This document shows positions 41,884-50,218 of a stretch of DNA of 64,000 bases, one piece after another. The DNA lies in assembly GCA_963742795.1 (NCBI GenBank), contig CAVUNL010000002.1, positions 124,001-188,000 of the forward strand, read 5' to 3'. The DNA is from Palsa-504 sp963742795. GTDB taxonomy: Bacteria; Actinomycetota; Actinomycetes; Streptosporangiales; Streptosporangiaceae. The notes below the pieces were generated by a model, which was not told the DNA's origin, did no database searches, and saw only the letters and a program-made list of their open reading frames with translations. Position numbers and translations under genes: made by a program. Numbering within the stretch: the first letter of the stretch is position 1; each line of letters begins with the position of its first letter.

Positions 41884-43632
41884 TCAGCGATTCGCGACGA
41901 GTGACTTGGCGATGGCCTCGCGGACGTGGGAGGCCAGGTCGGCCAGCGGGATCTGGACCGTCGTGCCGGACTCGCGCTCGGTGAGCTCGGCGGTGCCGGC
42001 GGCCAGGCCGCGCTTGCCGATCGTGACCCGGAACGGGATGCCGACCAGCTCGGCGTCGCTGAACTTCACGCCCGCCCGGACCGGCCGGTCGTCCACGATG
42101 ACGTCGACTCCGGCGTTGGCCAGGGCCTCGTAGACCTCCTCCCCCGCCTCGGCCACCGCGGGGTCGTCCTGCTGGGCGATCACCACCACGACCTCGAACG
42201 GGGCCACCGCGACCGGCCAGATGATGCCCTTGGCGTCATAGTGGACCTCGACGACGGTGGCCATGGCGCGTTCGACGCCGATGCCGTAACAGCCCATGAC
42301 CGGCCGGATCGACTTGCCGTCCGGGCCGGACACCCGGATCTGCATGGCCTCGGTGTACTTGGAGCCGAGCTTGAAGATGTGGCCGACCTCGATGCCGCGC
42401 TCCACCTCCAGGCCGTGCCCGCAGTTGATGCACTGATCGCCGGCGGCGACCTCGCGCAGGTCCGCCCACTGGCCGACGTTGATGTCGCGTTCGACGTCCA
42501 CGCCGCGCAGGTGGGTGTCGTCGACGTTCGCGCCGGTGTACATGCCACGCCGGCCGCGCCCTGTCTCATCACGCAGGGCCTCGTCCGCGATGACCGGGTG
42601 ATCAGTGACGCCGACCGCGCCCAGGCTGCCGGGTAGCGCGCCCAGGGCGTCGCGGATCTCGTCCGGCTGGGCCGGGCGGATCGCATTCGCGCCGGTGGCG
42701 TCGATGAGCTTCTGCTCGTTCAGCGCGTGGTCGCCGCGCAGCAGGACCAGGGTGAGCACGCCGTCCAGGAAGTAGACCAGGGTCTTGACCTGGCGTTCGG
42801 CCGGGGCCTGGTAGCGGACCGCGAGGTCCTCGATGGTCCGTGCCCCGGGAGTGTCGAAGGGCTCCGGGGCCGCGAGAGCCACGGACCGTTCGGCTGAATC
42901 ATCTTCTACGGCGGCCAGCCGCGACGTCGCCTTCTCGATGTTCGCCGCGTAACCGCACTCCGGGCAGAGGACGATCAGGTCCTCACCGGACGGTGACGGG
43001 CAGATGAACTCGGTGGAGTCCGAGCCGCCCATCGTGCCGCTGGAGGCCTCGACCGGGACGGCGGGGATGGCCAGCCGCTCGAAGATCCGGACGTACGCGT
43101 CGCGGTGCAGCCGGAAGGACACGTCGAGCTCATCCGGTCCCAGGTCGAAGCTGTAGGAGTCCTTCATGGTGAACTCGCGGGTGCGCATCAGCCCGGCCTT
43201 CGGCCGCGGCTCGTCGCGCAGCTTGGTCTGGATCTGGTACCACATCTGCGGCAGCTGACGGTAGGACTCGAGCTCGGTGGCCAGGTCGGTGACGATCTCC
43301 TCGTGGGTCATGCCGAGGGCCAGGTCGGCGCCGCGCCGGTCCTTGAGCCGGAACATCTCGTCGCCCATCAGGTCCCAGCGGCCGCTGAGCTGCCACAGCT
43401 CGGCCGGGTGCATGACCGGCATCACGATCTCCTGGGCCCCGATCCGGTCCATCTCCTCGCGGATGATCCCCATGACCTTGAGCCGGACCCGCTGGCCGAG
43501 CGGCAGCATGGAGTAGTGCCCGGCCATCAGCGGGCGGATGAAGCCGGCCCGGAGCAGCAGGCGGTGGCTGGGTGCGCCCGCGTCCGCCGGGTCGTCGCGC
43601 AGCGTCGGGATGTGCATCGTGGACCAGCGCAT
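41884..43632 (-). CDS. proS: Prolyl-tRNA synthetase (bacterial type)
   Basis: Charges tRNA-Pro. The 582-residue protein is class II: motif 1 region MPVMHPAELWQLSGRW, motif 2 KAGLMRTREFTMKDSYSFD (about 140-158) and motif 3 MGCYGIGVERAMATV (about 432-446). The INS editing domain lies between motifs 2 and 3 (about 215-400), and the anticodon-binding domain is C-terminal. ATG 43632 (MRWSTMHIPTLRDDPADA) is the conserved start; the frame is open a little further upstream. Length matches the E. coli type (572). Confidence 0.96.
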   Translation of the reverse strand: MRWSTMHIPTLRDDPADAGAPSHRLLLRAGFIRPLMAGHYSMLPLGQRVRLKVMGIIREEMDRIGAQEIVMPVMHPAELWQLSGRWDLMGDEMFRLKDRRGADLALGMTHEEIVTDLATELESYRQLPQMWYQIQTKLRDEPRPKAGLMRTREFTMKDSYSFDLGPDELDVSFRLHRDAYVRIFERLAIPAVPVEASSGTMGGSDSTEFICPSPSGEDLIVLCPECGYAANIEKATSRLAAVEDDSAERSVALAAPEPFDTPGARTIEDLAVRYQAPAERQVKTLVYFLDGVLTLVLLRGDHALNEQKLIDATGANAIRPAQPDEIRDALGALPGSLGAVGVTDHPVIADEALRDETGRGRRGMYTGANVDDTHLRGVDVERDINVGQWADLREVAAGDQCINCGHGLEVERGIEVGHIFKLGSKYTEAMQIRVSGPDGKSIRPVMGCYGIGVERAMATVVEVHYDAKGIIWPVAVAPFEVVVVIAQQDDPAVAEAGEEVYEALANAGVDVIVDDRPVRAGVKFSDAELVGIPFRVTIGKRGLAAGTAELTERESGTTVQIPLADLASHVREAIAKSLVANR

Positions 43633-43677
43633 GCTGCGTACTCTCACTTTCACGCCGGGATCGGGCAAGCCCGTAGT

Positions 43678-44290
43678 CTATCGCCGGCGGGGGTGAGCGC
43701 CGACCCGGTAACGCCGGGCGCCAAGGGGTGACCCAGCCGTCGGCGGGCCAGCCCTCCGCGGCGGCCATCAGCGGTCCGCTGAGCCCGCCGTCCAGGGCCT
43801 CCCGGAGCAGGTCGGCGTGACCGGCGTGCCGGGCGGTTTCCTCGATCAGGTGCAGCAGGACCCAGCGCACCGTACAGCCGTCGGGGTCAGGACCCCAGGG
43901 CGACGGCGGCAGCGGCACCTTCCGGTCCAGGTCGGCCGCGGCGCGCGTGCGGGTGTCGGTCTGCGCGGCGGCGGATTCGTAGTCGGCGAGCACGCCGGCC
44001 AGAGTCTCGTCGGCGGTGAGCTGGAAGGTGCCCATGTAGTCGGCTATCGCGGCGGACGGGTCGGTGTCGCCGGGCAGCGGACGTCCCTCGATCCGGGCCA
44101 GCCAGGTCCGCTCGCCCCAGGCCAGGTGCTTGACCAGGCCGTCCAGGCTGAGCGGGCTGGCCGCCGGTGCTACGCGCGCCTGCTCATCGGTCAGGCCGAA
44201 GCAGGCGTTGCGCACCGCCTCACGCTGATGGTCGAGGAAGGCCAGCAGGCCGTCGAGTTCGCCGGTGACCGGCCGGGTGTTCATCGGCAT
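43678..44290 (-). CDS. DinB-family protein (DUF664), 3' end out of frame
   Basis: A DinB-like four-helix protein starting MNTRPVTGELDGLLAFLDHQREAV. Conserved histidines are in LVKHLAWGERTWLA, VLLHLIEETARHAGHADLL, as in metal-binding DinB/mycothiol-S-transferase-like proteins. Homology ends at EGWPADGWVTPW, but the frame continues without a stop to 43130, deep into proS in another frame. A +1 shift at about 43700-43720 gives TAG at 43680-43678, just before proS. The expected length is about 200 residues, so an indel is likely. Confidence 0.78.
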
Positions 44291-44386
44291 CGGACCATCA
44301 TGGCATCCGGTACCGACATTGCCTGCTGGCCGGCTGCCGCTGGCCGCCTGCTGGCCGGCCTGCTGGCCGGGTGCCGACTGGCCGGG

Positions 44387-45103
44387 TCAGAGGTCCTGGG
44401 CCAGCTCGGCCAGGGTGCGCACGTGCCGGTGGCCATCCGGGGCCGGGCAGAAGCCGTGCGGGTCCAGGTGGACCGGCTCCAGGCCCGCGGCCAGGGCGCC
44501 GGCCACGTCGTACCTGAGGCTGTCCCCCACGTGCAGGACGGTTCCGCTGGCGGGCACGCCCAGGGCGTCCAGGGCGATGCCGAAGATGGCCGGATCCGGC
44601 TTGGCCACGCCGACCACCGCAGAGTCGACCACCACGCCCACCGGGATCCCGAGTGGGTCTGGCGCGTGCGGCGGGTCGGGCGCGTAGCAGACGCCGAGCC
44701 GGCGTAGTTCGGTCTGCACACTGCCGTCGGAGTTCGAGACCACGCCCATCGGCAGGCCGAGCGCGGCCAGGGCCCGCAGCCCCGCCATCGCCCCGGTGCC
44801 GACGTGTGTCCAGGCCCGGCCCATCGTCGCCACGGCGACCTCGGCGGCCAGCTCACGGCATTGGTCCTCGGCCACGCCGCAGGCGGCGAGGTAGCCGACG
44901 AGGTACTCGCGCCACCAGGTCCCCGCGGCGGGCGGCGCGGTAGCCACGTCTTGGACCACCATGGCCCGGTAGTGGGCCCGCTCGAACACGGCGATGTCCG
45001 GGGACACGCCGAGCGCCTCGAGCGGCGGCCGGAGGAGATCGGGCTGCGGGAAGATCAGCACCCCGCCCGCGTCGAGCAAGATCGCGCTGACCTCAGAGCT
45101 CAC
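44387..45103 (-). CDS. HAD-superfamily hydrolase
   Basis: A 238-residue HAD subfamily IA protein. Motif I is AILLDAGGVLIFP (Asp, with the second Asp of DxD replaced by Gly, so DAGG), motif II is GVVSNSDGS, motif III is VGVAKPDPAIFGIAL (Lys), and motif IV is VLHVGDSLRYDVAGALAAG. The second Asp of motif I acts as general acid in phosphatases; its replacement suggests a non-phosphatase activity or a weak one. The GTG start follows an intergenic region shared with a divergent small membrane gene. Confidence 0.88.
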   Translation of the reverse strand: MSSEVSAILLDAGGVLIFPQPDLLRPPLEALGVSPDIAVFERAHYRAMVVQDVATAPPAAGTWWREYLVGYLAACGVAEDQCRELAAEVAVATMGRAWTHVGTGAMAGLRALAALGLPMGVVSNSDGSVQTELRRLGVCYAPDPPHAPDPLGIPVGVVVDSAVVGVAKPDPAIFGIALDALGVPASGTVLHVGDSLRYDVAGALAAGLEPVHLDPHGFCPAPDGHRHVRTLAELAQDL

Positions 45104-45205
45104 ACCCGCACTATACGCAGCGCCGCGCGTAGCCCCGGTCGGCCGGGCGCGGGAGTGCCTCGACGCGCGGGCGGGCGGCTGATGCGGCGCGGGGACGCGG
45201 AGACG

Positions 45206-45283
45206 CGACGTTAACGTCGGTAAAATGAGTTGACATCGTTTACTAATCTACTAAATAATCTGGACGGTAAACGGTGTTAACAC
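45206..45283 (+). promoter_or_regulatory. Promoter with two palindromes upstream of the small membrane gene
   Basis: TTGACA at 45230-45235 and AATAAT at 45254-45259 are 18 bp apart, a good housekeeping-type promoter in an AT-rich patch. Upstream is CGACGTTAACGTCG (45206-45219), a perfect 14-bp palindrome; downstream is GTGTTAACAC (45274-45283), a perfect 10-bp palindrome. Both have a GTTAAC centre, so one regulator could bind both sides of the promoter. Confidence 0.6.
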
Positions 45284-45304
45284 GATCATGGCAGGGGGCC
45301 ACTG

Positions 45305-45526
45305 ATGATCGACATGCAACTCCTCGGCGGCGTACTCATGGCTCTGGCGGTTCTCGTCGGCGCATCCATCGCGATCTCGCTCGCGATGATGGCAGCGGGC
45401 TCGGGGGCCCGACCGGCCAGACCGGCCAGACGCCGCCCGGCGGAATCCGACGTGACCCGCCACGGCAGCCGCAGCCCGATACCGACGACGACCGTGAGCT
45501 CGTGCTGCTCTGACCGGCATATCTGA
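45305..45526 (+). CDS. Small membrane protein
   Basis: A 73-residue frame, MIDMQLLGGVLMALAVLVGA followed by more hydrophobic residues (one transmembrane helix, about 5-30) and a basic Arg/Pro-rich segment. The tail in this frame (SCCSDRHI) looks unnatural; in the -1 frame the sequence ends PQPDTDDDRELVLL at 45513, which looks like a normal acidic C-terminus, so one base may be missing near 45415-45440. The strong promoter upstream suggests it is expressed. Function unknown. Confidence 0.5.
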   Translation: MIDMQLLGGVLMALAVLVGASIAISLAMMAAGSGARPARPARRRPAESDVTRHGSRSPIPTTTVSSCCSDRHI

Positions 45527-45563
45527 GGCACATCAGGGACATGTCACCGTACCGGGGACCGGG

Positions 45564-46238
45564 TCACCGCGGATCGCGGCTACCCGGGGTGACCAGGCCG
45601 GTCTCGTAGGCCAGGACGACGAGCTGAGCGCGGTCCCGCGCATTCAGCTTGGTCATGATGCGGCTCACGTGGGTCTTGGAAGTAAGCGGGCTGAGGCACA
45701 GCCGGGCCGCGATCTCGTCGTTGGACAGGCCCTCGGCGACCAGCGTCATCACCTGGCGCTCCCGGTCGGTCAGGCCGGCCAGGGCCCGGTCGCTGGGCGG
45801 AGGGCGTTCGGGACGGCTGGCGATGTCGGTGATGAGCCGCCGGGTCACGCTTGGGGAGAGCAGTGCGTCGCCCCGGGCCACCACGCGGACGGCCTGGATC
45901 AGGTCGGCCGGCTCGGTGTCTTTGACCAGGAAGCCGCTGGCCCCGGCGCGCAGCGCCTGGTAGACGTACTCGTCGGACTCGAAGGTGGTCAAGATGATGA
46001 CCTTGACCCCGGCCAGGTCCTCGTCGGCCGAGATGCGCCGGGTGGCCTCCAGGCCGTCGACCCCGGGCATCCGGATGTCCATCAGGACCACGTCGGCGCG
46101 CTCGCGGCGGGCCAGGTCGACCGCCTGCTGGCCGTCGGTGGCCTCGCCGACGACCTGCAGGTCCTCGGCGGTGTCGACCAGGACCCGGAACCCGGCGCGG
46201 ATCAGGGCCTGGTCGTCGGCGAGCAGGACCCGGATCAC
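45564..46238 (-). CDS. NarL/LuxR-family response regulator
   Basis: A 224-residue two-component regulator. The receiver domain (1-120) has the acidic pair LLADDQALIRAG, the phospho-Asp in VVLMDIRMPGVDG (about 54) and the Lys of GFLVKDTEPADL. The C-terminal helix-turn-helix reads LTDRERQVMTLVAEGLSNDE and CLSPLTSKTHVSRIMTKL. The GTG start overlaps the stop of the kinase gene (GTGA). The dyad at 47547-47568 between the kinase and the divergent MMPL gene is a candidate target. Confidence 0.94.
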   Translation of the reverse strand: MIRVLLADDQALIRAGFRVLVDTAEDLQVVGEATDGQQAVDLARRERADVVLMDIRMPGVDGLEATRRISADEDLAGVKVIILTTFESDEYVYQALRAGASGFLVKDTEPADLIQAVRVVARGDALLSPSVTRRLITDIASRPERPPPSDRALAGLTDRERQVMTLVAEGLSNDEIAARLCLSPLTSKTHVSRIMTKLNARDRAQLVVLAYETGLVTPGSRDPR

Positions 46239-47491
46239 GGAATAGTCCCTTCGACGGGAGTAGCAGCGGGCGGCGCGGCGCTGGCGCTGGTTAGCCGGCC
46301 GTGGACGGGCAGGCGCGCCGTGACCTGGTAACCGCCACCCGGGCGCGGGCCGGCCTGCACGGTTCCGCCGACGGCGGCGGCGCGTTCGCGCATCCCGGCC
46401 TGGCCGTGCCCGGCCGTCCCGCCCACAGCCAAGGGTCCGGGTCCGGCCGTGGGACCTTGCCCGGTGTCGGTCACGTCGATCGCTATCTCGTCGGGATGGT
46501 AGCGGAGCTTCACGGCCGCGTCCGCCGGGCCGGCGTGGCGGATGACGTTGGTCAGCGACTCCTGGACGATGCGGTAGGCGGCCAGGTCCACGGCGGCAGG
46601 CAGCGAGAACCGTTCTCCGGTCACGGCGAGCGTGATCGGCAGGCCGGCCCGGCGCGCCCCTTCGACCAGGGCGTCGAGCTGGGCCAGGCCCGGGGCGGGC
46701 TGAACCGGATCGGTGTCATCGGCCTGGCGGAGCACGTTGAGGATGGCGCGCAGCTCCCGGAGGCCCTCCTTGCTGGCGCTCTTGATCGCCTGCAGGGCCT
46801 CGGCGACCGCCTCCGGCTGGGTGGGCAGCACGTGGGCGGCCACCCCGGCCTGCACGTTGATGGTGGCCATGGTGTGCGCCACTACGTCGTGCAGTTCCCG
46901 GGCGATGCGAAGCCGTTCCTCGTCGACCCGCCGGCGGGCGTCCTGCTCGGCCCGGTCGCTGATCGAGGCCACGTAGGCACGCCGGTTCGCCACCGCGATC
47001 CCGGCGAACAAGGCGGCGACGACCATGAACGGGATGAGGTCGAAGCCGCCGCCGCTGATTTGCCCGAACGGGTTGTTGGCGGCGGTGACCGCCATCAGCA
47101 CGGCCAGCGTCACCGCGGCGGCCGCCACCGCCCGGCGCACGCTGACCTGGGTGGCGACCGCATACAGGGCCAGGACCGGGGCGATCAGGACGGCACCGTT
47201 GACGTAACCGAGCAGCGAGTAGACGGCCACCGCGGCGACCGAGACGGCCAGCACGGTGACCGGGTAACGCCGCCGCCAGGCCAGCGCCAGGCATGCGACT
47301 GCGACCAGCGCCAGCGCGGCGGTCGGATGCGGCACCGGGCGACCGTGGAATTGGGCCACGTCGCCGAGCTGGTTGGGATGCCCCTCGCTGTAACTGCCGA
47401 GCACCAGGACGAGGGTCACAACCAATGCGAGGAAGGCGTCCCTGACCGGCGAGGCGAGCCAGCGCCGCCAGATCGCCGCGAGATCCTCCAT
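46235..47491 (-). CDS. Sensor histidine kinase (HisKA_3 type)
   Basis: The 418-residue kinase has about six transmembrane helices in the first 165 residues with no sizeable external domain, then the phospho-acceptor helix ERLRIARELHDVVAHTMATI (about 195-214; His present) and an HATPase_c domain (YRIVQESLTNVIRHAG with the N box; VTDTGQGP; GHGQAGMRERAAAVGG). This is the NarL-partner class that often senses membrane-active compounds. It pairs with the overlapping response regulator and faces an MMPL exporter gene, suggesting that the system controls export. ATG 47491 is the most conserved start. Confidence 0.94.
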   Translation of the reverse strand: MEDLAAIWRRWLASPVRDAFLALVVTLVLVLGSYSEGHPNQLGDVAQFHGRPVPHPTAALALVAVACLALAWRRRYPVTVLAVSVAAVAVYSLLGYVNGAVLIAPVLALYAVATQVSVRRAVAAAAVTLAVLMAVTAANNPFGQISGGGFDLIPFMVVAALFAGIAVANRRAYVASISDRAEQDARRRVDEERLRIARELHDVVAHTMATINVQAGVAAHVLPTQPEAVAEALQAIKSASKEGLRELRAILNVLRQADDTDPVQPAPGLAQLDALVEGARRAGLPITLAVTGERFSLPAAVDLAAYRIVQESLTNVIRHAGPADAAVKLRYHPDEIAIDVTDTGQGPTAGPGPLAVGGTAGHGQAGMRERAAAVGGTVQAGPRPGGGYQVTARLPVHGRLTSASAAPPAATPVEGTIP

Positions 47492-47546
47492 GGCAGAAGC
47501 GTAGGCACACGGCGGGCCTTCGTCGCCCTCCCCCGGTAGGCGATCC

Positions 47547-47568
47547 GCGTACTCCCCGCGGAGTACGC
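47547..47568. promoter_or_regulatory. Inverted repeat between the kinase and MMPL genes
   Basis: GCGTACTCC / CCGC / GGAGTACGC is a perfect dyad with 9-bp arms and a 4-bp spacer, 56 bp from the kinase start and 128 bp from the MMPL start. The form suits a dimeric NarL-type regulator controlling both directions. The arms contain the core GTACTCC/GGAGTAC often seen for this regulator class in actinobacterial promoters. Confidence 0.55.
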
Positions 47569-47695
47569 AGGCCGCCGTTGCTCCTGCGGTAGTACCGGCA
47601 AGTGACTCCCGTCGCCGGACGACGTGCGGGGGGCCTGGACGGGAGGCTGGCAAGCGTCGGCGGAACGCCCGCCGACCAGGAAAACGGAGGTCGCG

Positions 47696-49873
47696 ATGAC
47701 CGCGCTCACCCGCTTCGTGCTCCGCCACAAGGCGCTCGTGGCCCTGTTCTGGGTCGTCGTGGCCGCCGTCGGCGTGATGACGATCAGCGGCACCACCCAC
47801 CGGATGACCAACAACTTCTCCATGCCGGGACAGGCGTTCAAGGTCGACAACCAGATCGCCAGCCAGTACGGCAACGGAGGCGACCAGACTCCCTACGTGC
47901 CGGTGATCACCGTGCCGGCTGGGGAGCGGATCACCGACCCGGCCGTGGCCGCGGCGACCGGGCGCGCGTTCGGGGGGCTGGCCCGCGCGATCCCGAACGT
48001 GCGGATCGCGGACTACGCGACGACGGGTAACCGCGCGTTCGTGACCGACGACGGCCGGTCCACCTTCGCGCTGGTCTACACCGCTCCGGTCAGCGGGTTC
48101 GGCGGTCCCAGCCTCGGCCCGGTGCTCCAGCGCACCGTGGCGGCGGCCGTACCCGCCGGGTGGCACGTCGGGGTCACCGGCGCGCAGCTGCTGGAGAACG
48201 GCGCCAAGCAGGCCAAGGGCACTTCGATCATGGTCGAAACGATGATCGGGTCGGTCGGCTCGCTGGTCATCTTGACCCTGGTGTTCGCCAGCTTCCTGGC
48301 GCTGCTGCCGCTGGTCATCGGGGGCATCTCCGTCCTAGCGACGTTCCTGCTGGTCGGCGGGCTCACCGAGGTGACCGGGGTCAGCCAGATCGTCGAGTTC
48401 CTGATCGCCCTGATCGGTCTGGGCGTGGCCATCGACTACTCGCTGCTGGTGGTCAGCCGGTGGCGGGAAGAGCGGGCCGCGGGCCGCGACAACCAGTCGG
48501 CGGTGCTCGAGGCGATGAACCACGCGGGCCGGGCCGTGGTGTTCTCCGGGCTCACGGTGGCCATCGGGCTGCTGTCCATGATCATCCTGCCAGTGCCCAT
48601 GCTGCGCAGCGTCGGCTACGGCGGCGTCCTGGTGCCGCTGGTCTCGGTGCTCGTGGCGATCACCCTGCTGCCGGTGATCCTGGCCACCATCGGCCCGCGC
48701 CTGGACTGGCCGCGGCTGCGGACCGAGCGGCGGGCCAGCCGGGTGTTCTCGGCCTGGGCCCGCGGGGTGTACAAGCACCGCTGGGTGGCTGCGCTGGCCG
48801 GGCTGGGCATCCTCACCGCTCTGATGCTGCCCGCGCTGTCCCTGCACCTGGGCGAGCCGGGGAGTTCGGCCCAGGCGACCAGCGGACCCGCGCACAGCGC
48901 GCTGGTCACGCTGACCGACGGCGGCGTCCCGTCCGGGATCATCACCCCGGCCGAGGTGCTTGTCTCGGGTGGTCACGATGCCGCGGCCGCGGTCGCGGGT
49001 CTGGCCGCACGGGCGCCCGGCGTCTACGCCGCGGTGGCACCGGCTACGCCGGACTACCAGCGGGGTGCTACCTCGGTTGTGACCGTCATCCCCTCGGCGG
49101 AGAGCGGGGTGCCGTCAGGCCAGGCGACCGTCTCCGCGCTGGAACACACCCTGCTGGGCAGCCCGCACGTGATCGGGGTGGGCGGTGACGGTGCGTCGCT
49201 GATCGACTTCGACCGCGCGGTCTACGGCGACTTCCCGCTCATGCTGGCCATCATCGGCGTCGCCACCTTCCTGCTCCTGGTCCGGGCCTTCCGGTCGGTG
49301 CTGCTGGCAGCCAAGGCCGTGGTGTTCAACCTGATCTCGCTGGCCGCCGCGTACGGCGTCCTGACCTGGGTGTGGCAGGACGGCCACGGCTCCCGCGCGC
49401 TGTGGGGCATCCCGGCCACCGGAGCGATCACCATGTGGGTGCCGCTGATGGTCTTCGCCTTCCTGTTCGGCCTGTCCATGGACTACGAGGTGTTCATCCT
49501 GAGCCGCATCCGGGAGGCCTACGACACCACAGGCGACGCCCGCCACGCGGTGGTCGAGGGCCTGGGCCGCACCGGCCGGCTGGTGACCAGCGCCGCGGCG
49601 ATCTTGATGCTCGGCTTCCTGTCGATGTCCACCGGGCCGCAGACCGACCTCAAGGTCCTGGCCACCGGGCTTGGCGCCGGCATCCTCATCGACGCGGTGG
49701 TCGTCCGCTGCCTGCTCGTCCCGGCGCTGGTCGCCCTCTTCGGCCGGGCCAACTGGTGGCTGCCGGTCCCGCTGGCCCGGGTGCTGCGGATCCCGACGCC
49801 CTCGCCCTCAGCTTCGCCTGCGGACGCGGCAGGCCTGGCCGCCCAGGACGAACTGGCACTGAGCGGCAGGTAA
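47696..49873 (+). CDS. MMPL-family RND transporter
   Basis: A 725-residue membrane transporter of the RND/MMPL superfamily that exports lipids or hydrophobic compounds using the proton gradient. One helix near residues 14-34 is followed by an external domain, then helices 2-6 (SLVILTLVFASFLALLPLVI; IDYSLLVVSRWREE with the GxxxDY signature; GLTVAIGLLSMIIL), a second external domain and helices 8-12 (VFAFLFGLSMDYEVFILSRI carries the second conserved Asp-Tyr). ACGGAGG at 47684-47690 fixes ATG 47696. Divergent from the two-component system, which probably regulates it. Confidence 0.93.
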   Translation: MTALTRFVLRHKALVALFWVVVAAVGVMTISGTTHRMTNNFSMPGQAFKVDNQIASQYGNGGDQTPYVPVITVPAGERITDPAVAAATGRAFGGLARAIPNVRIADYATTGNRAFVTDDGRSTFALVYTAPVSGFGGPSLGPVLQRTVAAAVPAGWHVGVTGAQLLENGAKQAKGTSIMVETMIGSVGSLVILTLVFASFLALLPLVIGGISVLATFLLVGGLTEVTGVSQIVEFLIALIGLGVAIDYSLLVVSRWREERAAGRDNQSAVLEAMNHAGRAVVFSGLTVAIGLLSMIILPVPMLRSVGYGGVLVPLVSVLVAITLLPVILATIGPRLDWPRLRTERRASRVFSAWARGVYKHRWVAALAGLGILTALMLPALSLHLGEPGSSAQATSGPAHSALVTLTDGGVPSGIITPAEVLVSGGHDAAAAVAGLAARAPGVYAAVAPATPDYQRGATSVVTVIPSAESGVPSGQATVSALEHTLLGSPHVIGVGGDGASLIDFDRAVYGDFPLMLAIIGVATFLLLVRAFRSVLLAAKAVVFNLISLAAAYGVLTWVWQDGHGSRALWGIPATGAITMWVPLMVFAFLFGLSMDYEVFILSRIREAYDTTGDARHAVVEGLGRTGRLVTSAAAILMLGFLSMSTGPQTDLKVLATGLGAGILIDAVVVRCLLVPALVALFGRANWWLPVPLARVLRIPTPSPSASPADAAGLAAQDELALSGR

Positions 49874-49881
49874 GCGCGCTG

Positions 49882-49926
49882 GCATAATTCCACCCGGGTC
49901 TTCGGGGGCCCCGGGTGGAATTATGC
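49882..49926. terminator. Strong hairpin after the MMPL gene
   Basis: GCATAATTCCACCCGGG (49882-49898) pairs perfectly with CCCGGGTGGAATTATGC (49910-49926): 17-bp stem, 11-nt loop. It starts nine bases after the MMPL stop. No T-run follows, as is common for actinobacterial terminators. Confidence 0.75.
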
Positions 49927-49963
49927 GTGTACGGATGGAGGGGCCGATGAGCGGCTATCTGGA

Positions 49964-50218
49964 GAGAATTACATTCAGACCGTAGCCTTCGACGATGCGC
50001 ACGCGGACGAGGCTCTTGACGCCTACTCTCGCTTCGGCAAGGGCAAGCATCGCGCTGGCTTGAACTTCGGTGACTGTTGCACCTACGCGATCACTTCCGT
50101 GGCCAGCGAACCGTTGCTGTGCCTGGGAGACGACTTTGCTCAGACCGACCTGCTCCTGGTCAGTCTCGATACCGAGGAGAACCCTGCTGACGGGGAGGTA
50201 TCCGGTACGGCCGGCTAG
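49964..50218 (+). pseudogene. VapC-type PIN-domain toxin, C-terminal fragment
   Basis: Reads ENYIQTVAFDDAHADEALDA, then YSRFGKGKHRAGLNFGDCC, and EPLLCLGDDFAQTDL. This is the C-terminal half of a VapC PIN domain, with the acidic residues of NFGDC and GDDF. The N-terminal half with the first catalytic Asp and Glu is absent, and there is no start codon or antitoxin gene before it. The 3' end overlaps the convergent membrane gene. A dead remnant. Confidence 0.75.
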
